Below, one piece after another: positions 15,826 through 22,586 of a stretch of 64,000 nt of DNA; the first letter of the stretch is position 1, and each line of letters opens with the position of its first letter. Origin of the DNA: an uncultured Desulfobacterales bacterium. GTDB lineage: Bacteria; Desulfobacterota; Desulfobulbia; Desulfobulbales; Desulfocapsaceae. The stretch is from NCBI GenBank assembly GCA_937915545.1, contig CALGIJ010000038.1:124001-188000 (forward strand), given 5' to 3'. The notes below the pieces were generated by a model. The model did no database searches. It saw nothing but the letters and a program-made list of their open reading frames with translations, and was not told the DNA's origin. A program made the translations under genes and the position numbers.

Positions 15826-16002
15826 ATGACCAACCGCGACCCCCTCTCCGCATCGGTGCTGTGGAAGAAATGGGAAATGTACTCGGCGCAGCAGAAAGAG
15901 GCGATCCTCGAAGAATTCCGCCGCAAGCTTCCCGACGACCATTTCGACAAGAGATTGCTGGCACGCTTCCTCTGCGAAAAACATCTGCAGCAGCCGCTCT
16001 GA
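15826..16002 (+). CDS. Small soluble protein, cassette gene B (copy 1)
   Basis: A 58-residue, strongly charged, helical protein. Its core (about residues 12-57) reads LWKKWEMYSAQQKEAILEEF, then RRKLPDDHFDKRLLARFLCE and so on. Its paralogue at 30211-30378 is identical at 27 of 46 aligned positions, including W-x2-WE-x-Y, QKEAILEEFRR and LPDDH. AGGAG precedes the ATG by eight bases. It follows gene A after 43 bases, in the same direction, and is very probably co-transcribed. No known domain recognised. The conserved LPDDH motif and acidic-basic helix suggest a protein-protein contact, possibly with the membrane partner. Function unknown. Confidence 0.75.
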   Translation: MTNRDPLSASVLWKKWEMYSAQQKEAILEEFRRKLPDDHFDKRLLARFLCEKHLQQPL

Positions 16003-16839
16003 GCATTGCCGGGAGGCCGAAACGCAAGACATTCAGCGGAGCGGCCACAGTCGCCATCACGCCGGTGACCGAGGTGCGAAACGGACCTCCCGGAGACGGG
16101 GCGGCCTGCCAGAGACCGGGCATGGTTCATCGCGCGAGCTGCCGGACATGGTTGACAGGGACACCCATGGCGCAATCGCGCCCGCTGGCACAGGGATTGA
16201 CCGGATGGCCCCGCGGAGTAACACAACAAAAACCACACATACTCATGGCGATAGAATGACCGCACACTTCATGACAGGACAACAGCCTATCCCGTGAAGC
16301 CTCTTTCGGCAAGGGGAAAGAGGGGAGAGTGCTCACCTGTTATCCATGAATTCTCCTTTGTGTGAAGAGGAGCCGAGGAAATCATCATCGATTCTCGGCT
16401 GTTGACGGTAAACAGTGGTTATCATGACGTAGCCCCCAGCGGCGGATCACCTGCACAAAAAGATGCTTCGCCGCCTGCCCCCATCCGCCGGCATGACCGG
16501 CGTGAAGTTCACCCCCGCCATTGTCCGGCAGCCCCCGCCACCTCAGAGGCGAGAAGAACCACCCCTGCTGCCCCCATCCCGCCCCCCTCGAAACACTCAG
16601 CTCTTGACTGAGGGTGGAAAAAAGGTCATTGGAGAAAGGCGGCCCGCCATCACCCCTGACCAGGAGAGAACAGGGTGCAGCAGACCGCGGATACCGCAAA
16701 GGACCTTCCCGCCCCCCTTGTGCAAGAGATGTCGCCCCCGGCAGGCGCCCCTGCACGCAGAGGTCGCCCCCCGGCACGGGGCGACCAGCAGCGGAGGCGG
16801 GACCTTCGACGACACGCTCGTCCCGTTTCCCAGGCAGAA
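16003..16839. other. Long intergenic region with a perfect hairpin
   Basis: About 840 bases with no supported gene; the open frames give low-complexity translations without ribosome-binding sites. A perfect inverted repeat GGTCGCCCC (16763-16771) and GGGGCGACC (16779-16787) encloses a seven-base loop, with no U-tract, so it is not a classic terminator. A TGGCACAGGGATTGACC stretch at 16188-16204 resembles a sigma-54 site but has A in place of the critical C of the -12 element. Confidence 0.5.
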
Positions 16840-17631
16840 ATGGCCAACACCCCCGGCACCCTCGTCCACAAGGAACACCATGAGATGCGCATCGAGGTCC
16901 GCGACAACGGTGAGCTGCGCAGCCTCTACTTCGCCGACGGCCAGTTGCAGAGTCGCATCAACCTGTCGCGGCCCTGGGACCTGACGCTGGCCTATACCCG
17001 CTATATGGCCGCGGCCCTGCTGCTGGTCCCCGAACCGCGGCGGATCGCCATGATCGGCCTCGGCGCCGGGTCCTTGGCGCAGTTTTTCCTCTACCACTTC
17101 CCACAATGCCGCCTCACCTGCGTCGAACCCTCGCAGCGCGTCGTCGCCCTCGCCCGCGCCTTTTTTCGCCTGCCGGAGAGCGAGCGGCTGGAGATCTTTT
17201 CCGGGGACGGTCGAGACTTCGTAGAGAAGGCTGAGGGAGTCTACGATCTCCTCTTCGTCGACGCCTTCGACGACATTGGCATGGCCCCCTCCATCTACGA
17301 CGAGACCTTTCTCGGCAACTGCACCGCGCTGCTCGGCGAAGACGGGGTGGCTGTCTGCAACCTGTGGAGCGGCAACCGCCCCAGACTGCGCCACATCGAA
17401 CATATCCTCGCTGACAGTTTTACGACCGTGTGGTATCTGCCAGTACCGGAACGGGGCAATATCGTCGCCTGGGCCACCCGGCAGGCTGCTCCATGGGAAC
17501 GCCTGCCGCAGAAACGCAAGCGCCTCGCCCTGCTGGCACAGCAATATGGCATCGACCTCCCGGCGGTGGTCGCCACGGCGCGGAGCAACAACCTCAGCCT
17601 CGCCCAGCGCCTGCTCCTCCTGCTGCGTTGA
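16840..17631 (+). CDS. Spermidine-synthase-like methyltransferase-fold protein
   Basis: A 263-residue protein of the spermidine/spermine synthase superfamily. The Rossmann nucleotide motif is AMIGLGAGSLAQFFLYHFPQ followed by CVEPSQRVVALAR, then the acidic DGRDFV step and YDLLFVDAFDDIG, which occupies the position of the catalytic Asp loop. The N-terminal beta strands (EMRIEVRDNGELRSLYFADG) are also family-like. Many such short proteins in bacteria lack proof of polyamine activity. The start at 16840 is favoured because the upstream in-frame sequence from 16675 is low-complexity; a weak AGG lies before it. The gene ends three bases before the stop of the convergent SrkA-like gene. Substrate uncertain. 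Confidence 0.8.
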   Translation: MANTPGTLVHKEHHEMRIEVRDNGELRSLYFADGQLQSRINLSRPWDLTLAYTRYMAAALLLVPEPRRIAMIGLGAGSLAQFFLYHFPQCRLTCVEPSQRVVALARAFFRLPESERLEIFSGDGRDFVEKAEGVYDLLFVDAFDDIGMAPSIYDETFLGNCTALLGEDGVAVCNLWSGNRPRLRHIEHILADSFTTVWYLPVPERGNIVAWATRQAAPWERLPQKRKRLALLAQQYGIDLPAVVATARSNNLSLAQRLLLLLR

Positions 17632-17634
17632 GGC

Positions 17635-18642
17635 TCAGAGCTCGTTGCCCGACGGTGGCCCGCCGCCAAGGATGCGCTGCTCCTGGTCGCGCAGGTCGTC
17701 GATCTCGCGACGCCAGTAGTGCCAGTCACCGAAGCCGTCGATGGCCCTGGTCATGCCGTCCGCCTCGACCTGCCGGGCGCACCAGGCCATGTAGTGGATA
17801 TAGCGCATCGCCCGCAGCGGCTCGATGAGCTTGAGCGTCCGGCGGTCGAAGGGGTGGAAGGTCTCGTAACCCTCGAGGAGCAGTTCGAGTTCGTAGGCGG
17901 CCTCGCCCGGGGTGCCGGGCAGGAGCAGCCACAGATCCTGCACCGCCGGGCCCATGGCCATATCGTCGAAATCGATGAGAAAGAACCCCTCGCCGGGGCG
18001 TTCGAGGATGTTGGAGAAGTGGCAATCGCCGTGGATGCGCTGGTTCTTCACCGCGGCAAAGAGCGGGGTGATGGTGGCGAGGATGGACTCGATGGTCCGC
18101 CGCAGTTCTTCACGCAGGTCTTCGGGGACAGACGGGCAGAGGCGGAGGTACTCGAGCTGCTCGCGGCTCGAGGCCCCCGGCCCGATCACCGTGCGTTTTG
18201 CGGCGCGACTACGTGAGCCGACGGCATGGATGCGGCCGAGCAGGCGCCCCAACTGCAGCCAGCCCTCCTCGTCGAACTCGTCGCGGCTGCGGCCGCCGCA
18301 CTTGGGAAAGAGGGCATAGAGCAGGTCGCCGTCCTCGGCCAGGGTCTTGCCCCCCGCCAGGGTCAGCGGCGCAACCACCGGAATCTCCTCGTCGGCCAGC
18401 TGGCGCAGAAAGCGGTGCTCGTCGCCGATGGCCGCCGCCGTCCAGCGGCCTGGGCGATAAAACTTGGCGATGAGGCGCTGCCCGTCCCTGGTCTCGACCT
18501 CGAAGACCCGGTTGATGTAGCTGTTCAGCGGGCGGAAAAGGTTGCTGCACTCCCGCCCCAGCCCCCGCTCCACCAGATGAAGCACCCGATCCGGCCCAAG
18601 TTCGCCGAAGCCACCGTATTTTTTGCCATCGCCCTTTGTCAT
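17635..18642 (-). CDS. srkA: SrkA/YihE-family serine/threonine protein kinase
   Basis: A 335-residue kinase of the aminoglycoside-phosphotransferase fold. It tracks E. coli SrkA (YihE) closely: PLNSYINRVFEVETRDG, AKFYRPGRWTAAAIGDEHRF, the catalytic HGDCHFSNIL, the metal-binding LIDFDDMAMGPAVQDLWLLL, and EPLRAMRYIHYMAW. SrkA is a stress-response protein kinase linked to envelope stress and protection from oxidative death in enterobacteria. The ATG at 18642 follows GGAGGAACGG. The gene is divergent from the gene at 18795 with about 150 bases between. Family assignment is strong; in vivo substrates here are unknown. Confidence 0.9.
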   Translation of the reverse strand: MTKGDGKKYGGFGELGPDRVLHLVERGLGRECSNLFRPLNSYINRVFEVETRDGQRLIAKFYRPGRWTAAAIGDEHRFLRQLADEEIPVVAPLTLAGGKTLAEDGDLLYALFPKCGGRSRDEFDEEGWLQLGRLLGRIHAVGSRSRAAKRTVIGPGASSREQLEYLRLCPSVPEDLREELRRTIESILATITPLFAAVKNQRIHGDCHFSNILERPGEGFFLIDFDDMAMGPAVQDLWLLLPGTPGEAAYELELLLEGYETFHPFDRRTLKLIEPLRAMRYIHYMAWCARQVEADGMTRAIDGFGDWHYWRREIDDLRDQEQRILGGGPPSGNEL

Positions 18643-18794
18643 CCGTTCCTCCGGCCTCCCTCCTGCAGCACGCACCCCCCATGGGTCCGCTGCAGTCGAT
18701 AGTACCACGCTGTCCCGCTTTGCAAAAGGCGTTGTTGGCCGCCATGCCGACAAAGGCGTGGCCATGGGCGGCCGCTGGGTGTATCCTGCCGGCG

Positions 18795-19610
18795 ATGACA
18801 CCAACCCTGCAGACATTGATGAACCCGTCCCCCCTCCCCTTCCCCGCCGACAGCGATGATCCCCTCGCCGGCTGCGCTGGCTACTGCCGACACTGCCGGC
18901 GGGAACACCGGCTCGGCCCCGGCGACAGCCGTGCCGCCGCCTTGCGGCTCATGGAACTCCTGCGCCGTGAAGGCACGGTCGACCTCTTTCGCGAGCAGCC
19001 CCGGCGCGACCCGGCCCTCGCCACCAAGGTCCTCTTCGGCCCGGCGCGGGGCAAGATGTTCGGAGTGCTCCAGTGCCGTTCGGCAGAAGGCGAGACCCGT
19101 CACCTCTACGCCTTCTCCGGGCAGTACGAGGGCCGCTGGCTGGTACCCGGCTGGGTGCCGCCGGTCTTCGACCCCGAGGATTTCGCCCGCGTCCACGACC
19201 CTCTCGAACGGCGCATCAAGGAGATGGGGCGCGCCCTCGACAACAAGGCCACCTCGGCAGAGCAATGCCTCCACTTGCGCCGCCAGCGGCGCCTGCTGTC
19301 GCGACGGCTGATGCTCGACCTGCACGGGCTCTACCGGCTGCCCAACCCGCGCGGCGAAGAGCTGCCCATGGCCGAGGCATATCTCGGCGCCGGCAACATG
19401 CCCACCGGCACCGGCGACTGCTGCGCCCCCAAGCTCCTTGCCGCCGCCTGCCGCCTCGGCCTGCATCCGCTGGGTCTGAGCGAATTCTACTGGGGCCGCG
19501 AGAACCGCTCCGGCACCCGCCATCATGGCCGCTTCAGTCCACCTTGCGAGGAAAAATGCGCACCGATCCTCGGTTTCATGCTCTGCGGACTGGACGAGGA
19601 GGGAAGGTAA
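18795..19610 (+). CDS. Cys-bearing partner protein coupled to RluA-type synthase
   Basis: A 271-residue protein resembling the N-terminal extension found in some long RluA-family pseudouridine synthases, here as a separate gene. Near the N-terminus CAGYCRHCRREH gives Cys at i, i+4 and i+7, a possible metal or cluster site. Then come KVLFGPARGKMFGVLQCR, HLYAFSGQYEGRWLVPGWVP and PVFDP, an arm predicted as coiled-coil (about 130-170), and a second Cys-containing stretch TGDCCAPKLLAAA. The stop TAA overlaps the next ATG (TAATG at 19608-19612), so the two are translationally coupled. Start ATG at 18795 is one choice; 18819 is another, and neither has a clear ribosome-binding site. Likely works with or within the modification enzyme. 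Confidence 0.7.
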   Translation: MTPTLQTLMNPSPLPFPADSDDPLAGCAGYCRHCRREHRLGPGDSRAAALRLMELLRREGTVDLFREQPRRDPALATKVLFGPARGKMFGVLQCRSAEGETRHLYAFSGQYEGRWLVPGWVPPVFDPEDFARVHDPLERRIKEMGRALDNKATSAEQCLHLRRQRRLLSRRLMLDLHGLYRLPNPRGEELPMAEAYLGAGNMPTGTGDCCAPKLLAAACRLGLHPLGLSEFYWGRENRSGTRHHGRFSPPCEEKCAPILGFMLCGLDEEGR

Positions 19611-20236
19611 TGGACATTCTCTACCAGGACGGGCAGCTGGTGGTGGTGGTCAAGCCGGGGGGACTGCTCGCCGTTCCCGGCCGCGGCCCGCACAAGCTCG
19701 ACTCCGTGGCTACCCGGCTGCGCCAGGAGGTGCCGGAGATGATAGCCCAGCCGGCGGTGCATCGCCTCGACATGTACACCTCGGGGCTGATGGTCTTCGC
19801 GGTCACCGGCACGGCGCACCGCCAGCTCTCCATGGACTTCGCCGCCGGGCGGGTGGAGAAGGGCTATACCGCCCTCGTGGAGGGCGAACTCGAGGAGGAG
19901 GAAGGCGAGATCCGCCTGCACTTCCGCCTCGACCCGCAGCGCCGCCCCCTGCAGGTCTACGACCCGCAGCAGGGCAAGCTCGGTATCACCCGCTGGCGCA
20001 GGCTGGGCCGCGAAGGCGGCCTGACGCGGGTCCACTTCACCCCGCTCACCGGCCGCACCCACCAGCTCCGCCTCCACGCCGCTCACCCCCTCGGCCTGGC
20101 GGCACCGATCAAGGGCGATAGCCTCTACGGCCTCGGTGACGAGGGTGAGGCGATGTGCCTGCACGCCAGCTCCCTCGCCTTCCGCCACCCCGAAGGCGGC
20201 CAGCGGCTCGAGTTTCACTCCCCACCACCCTTCTGA
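19610..20236 (+). CDS. RluA-family pseudouridine synthase
   Basis: A 208-residue RNA pseudouridine synthase catalytic domain without S4 domain. The catalytic motif is HRLDMYTSGLMVFAVT, in which the Asp is the nucleophile; the flanking family motifs LLAVPGRGPHKLDSVATRL, KGYTALVEG and TPLTGRTHQLRLHAAHPLG are present. Length matches the short RluA type (about 200-220 residues), which modifies 23S rRNA and some tRNAs. Its ATG overlaps the stop of the upstream gene by one base, so it depends on that gene's translation. It ends 20 bases before the stop of the convergent TPR-methyltransferase gene. Exact RNA target not determined. Confidence 0.88.
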   Translation: MDILYQDGQLVVVVKPGGLLAVPGRGPHKLDSVATRLRQEVPEMIAQPAVHRLDMYTSGLMVFAVTGTAHRQLSMDFAAGRVEKGYTALVEGELEEEEGEIRLHFRLDPQRRPLQVYDPQQGKLGITRWRRLGREGGLTRVHFTPLTGRTHQLRLHAAHPLGLAAPIKGDSLYGLGDEGEAMCLHASSLAFRHPEGGQRLEFHSPPPF

Positions 20237-20255
20237 ACCTGGTGATCGGCTGGCT

Positions 20256-21500
20256 TCAGCCGCCCCGCGCCTCCCGCTGCCGGTCAGGCGGCTCATCGAG
20301 CACACAGAGCCACAGGTCGCCCTCGACCCACTGCCCCTTCTCCTTGCGCAGGCCCTGACGCGCGTGGCCGAGCACCCGCCAGCCGCCCGCGCCGGCCATG
20401 GCCCGCACATAATCGGCGCCATGGGCGAAGCGCCCCGAGGGCAGCAGGTGATGCCCCTCGCCGGTCCAGCTCTCGGAGGAGAAGGCGAACAGCCCCCCGG
20501 GCCGCATGCGCCTGGCGAGGAGGGAAAAGAGCGAGTGCAGGTCGCCGATATAGGCGAGAACATCGGCGGCCAGGGCGAAGTCATACGTCTCCGTGCAGTC
20601 GACCAGGCAGGCGTCGATCGACGCCGCATGGAGGCGACGGTAGAGCGTTTTTTCCGCCGCCACCTGCAGCATCTTCGGCGACAGGTCGACACCGTCGAAG
20701 ACCTCCACCAGGTCGGCGAACGCCTTGGCGCCAAGGCCGGTACCGCAGCCGAGGTCGAGCCCGTGGCGAAAACGGGCCTCGGGCCGCACCTCGACGAGGA
20801 GCCGGCGCAGGGTTGTCGGCACGCAGTACTCCAACTCGTCGAGGAGGCTATGCTCGTAGTGGTCGCTGTATTGCTCGAAGACGCCGCGTATATAGGCGTC
20901 AGAGCTGGCATCGGGCTCCTCGCCGGTTAGCGCCGCAAGCATATGCCGGGCGGCGGCATGGTCGGGCTGCACCGCCAGCACCCGGCGGTAGTGGTGCACT
21001 GCCAGGTCAATCTCCCCTTGGCGGTGACAGAGGAAGGCGAGGTTGGAATTCGCGGCGGCGTGATCCGGGTCAAGGCGCAGCACCCTGCGGTACAGCTCCA
21101 TGGCCTCTTCCTGGCGGCCACTGTCCTTGCAACAACCGCCGAGATTATAGAGGGCGTCGACACAGTCCGGCTGCTGCTTCAGCAGTTGCCGGTAATGGTC
21201 AATAGCCCGACCAAGGTTGCCGATCTTTTTTTCTGTCAGGGCAAGGTTAAAGCGGCTGTCGCCGTCCTCGGGCGCCAACTCCACCGCCCGGGCAAAGGAG
21301 TGCTGTGCCTGGACGAAGTCCTCAGCCTGAAAGTATACCAGGCCAAGGTTATAGTGGAGCAGCGGCAAATCGGGGCAGTAGCGCAGCAGCTCGCGGTAGA
21401 CCCGCTCGGCGACGTACAATTCGCCGGCCCGGTGGGCATTGCCCGCCTTGGCAAAGAGGTCGGTGAGTTCCTGATGGGTGGGATGAAAGAAGGTGCTCAT
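20256..21500 (-). CDS. TPR-repeat SAM-dependent methyltransferase
   Basis: A 414-residue protein with about five tetratricopeptide repeats (residues 10-195) and a C-terminal class I methyltransferase (about 225-400). The repeats show the usual pattern, for example ALYNLGGCCKDSGRQEEAME and AAANSNLAFLCHRQGEIDLA. The SAM motif is HGLDLGCGTGLGAKAF, followed by FDGVDLSPKMLQVAA and the DFALAADVLAYIGDL motif. This TPR-methyltransferase layout occurs widely; the repeats likely bring in a protein or glycan substrate. The start ATG at 21500 is preferred over one 24 bases upstream; the ribosome-binding site is weak. No neighbouring gene reveals the substrate. Confidence 0.85.
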   Translation of the reverse strand: MSTFFHPTHQELTDLFAKAGNAHRAGELYVAERVYRELLRYCPDLPLLHYNLGLVYFQAEDFVQAQHSFARAVELAPEDGDSRFNLALTEKKIGNLGRAIDHYRQLLKQQPDCVDALYNLGGCCKDSGRQEEAMELYRRVLRLDPDHAAANSNLAFLCHRQGEIDLAVHHYRRVLAVQPDHAAARHMLAALTGEEPDASSDAYIRGVFEQYSDHYEHSLLDELEYCVPTTLRRLLVEVRPEARFRHGLDLGCGTGLGAKAFADLVEVFDGVDLSPKMLQVAAEKTLYRRLHAASIDACLVDCTETYDFALAADVLAYIGDLHSLFSLLARRMRPGGLFAFSSESWTGEGHHLLPSGRFAHGADYVRAMAGAGGWRVLGHARQGLRKEKGQWVEGDLWLCVLDEPPDRQREARGG

Positions 21501-21659
21501 GGGATGGTAATGGCTGGGCAAGGCGACTTGCAGTTACGGCGTGCTTCCTCGGGGGCGCCGGGACGGTTGTTGACGAGGCACAGATATTCGGCGCCATCCT
21601 AGTGCATTTTGGGCCGGGAAACAACGGCAAATCGGCAAGGCACCGCGCGGTCTTATCCA

Positions 21660-22586
21660 TCAGAAGCCGATGACGCCGGCGACGACGCGATTGCGCCCCC
21701 CTTCCTTGGCCAGGTAGAGGTTTTTGTCGGCGCCGCCGATGAAAGCCTGGGGAGTGATGTCGCCGTTGATGCGGGTGGTGACCAGGCCAATGCTGACCGT
21801 CACATGGGGTGCTGCAGAGGAGTGCTGATGGGGGATGTTCAAGGCCGCCACCGCCTTCAGGGCCCGCTCGGCCACCGCCTTGGCGGCGAAGGCGTCGGTC
21901 TCGGGCAGGAGCATGATGAACTCCTCGCCGCCGTAGCGGGCGATGAGATCGGCGGGGCGGAGCAGGGCATGGTCGAGGGCCTTGGCAATGCGCTGCAGGG
22001 TACGGTCGCCCATGGCGTGGCCATAGTGGTCGTTATAGGGCTTGAAGAAATCGACATCGACCATGGCCAGGGAGAAGGGGGTGCCGTTGCGGGCCGAACG
22101 GGCCCACTCGCGCTGGAAATACTCCTCGAAGCGACGGCGGTTGGAGATCTCGGTGAGGCCGTCGAGGTAGGCGAGCTGGTCGAGGAGCTTGTACTGGTGG
22201 ACGATGCGCAGATGGTTGTGCACGCGGATCTTGACGATCGGCGGCGAGAAGGGCTTGGTGATATAGTCCACCGCGCCGAGCTTGAGCCCGTATTCCTCGT
22301 CGACCACCGAGTCGAGGGAGGTGACGAAGATCACCGGGATGTTCTTGGTGCGATCGTTCTCCTTGAGCCGCTTGATCACCTCGTAGCCGCCGAGCTGCGG
22401 CATGATGACGTCGAGGAGGATGAGGTCGGGCGGCGCGTCGCCGAAGGCGTGCTGCAGGGCCTGCTCGCCGTCGCGGGCGAGCACCGGGCGGTATTCCTCG
22501 CGCAGCAGGTCGGCCAGCACCTTGAGGTTCATCTTCTCGTCGTCGACGATGAGGATGCGCGGTTTTTCCCTATGTTCCATCGCCAT
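21660..22586 (-). CDS. Response regulator with GGDEF domain (diguanylate cyclase)
   Basis: A 308-residue PleD/WspR-like protein. The receiver domain (about 10-125) has D15-D16, phospho-acceptor D59 in LILLDVIMPQLGG and KPF near 111. The GGDEF domain (about 140-300) has an intact active site GGEEF at 219-223, preceded by an RPAD inhibitory-site motif (RxxD) five residues upstream, so it should make c-di-GMP with product inhibition. Its start (22586, or 22580) lies inside the end of the hybrid-kinase gene, an overlap of 11-17 bases. It is therefore the last gene of the hydrogenase-kinase operon and the obvious phosphorylation partner of that kinase. Confidence 0.92.
   Translation of the reverse strand: MAMEHREKPRILIVDDEKMNLKVLADLLREEYRPVLARDGEQALQHAFGDAPPDLILLDVIMPQLGGYEVIKRLKENDRTKNIPVIFVTSLDSVVDEEYGLKLGAVDYITKPFSPPIVKIRVHNHLRIVHQYKLLDQLAYLDGLTEISNRRRFEEYFQREWARSARNGTPFSLAMVDVDFFKPYNDHYGHAMGDRTLQRIAKALDHALLRPADLIARYGGEEFIMLLPETDAFAAKAVAERALKAVAALNIPHQHSSAAPHVTVSIGLVTTRINGDITPQAFIGGADKNLYLAKEGGRNRVVAGVIGF

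Noticed and set aside
16188..16204. Sigma-54 promoter TGGCAC-N5-TTGA
   Set aside because: The essential GC of the -12 element is GA, and no gene starts within several hundred bases.
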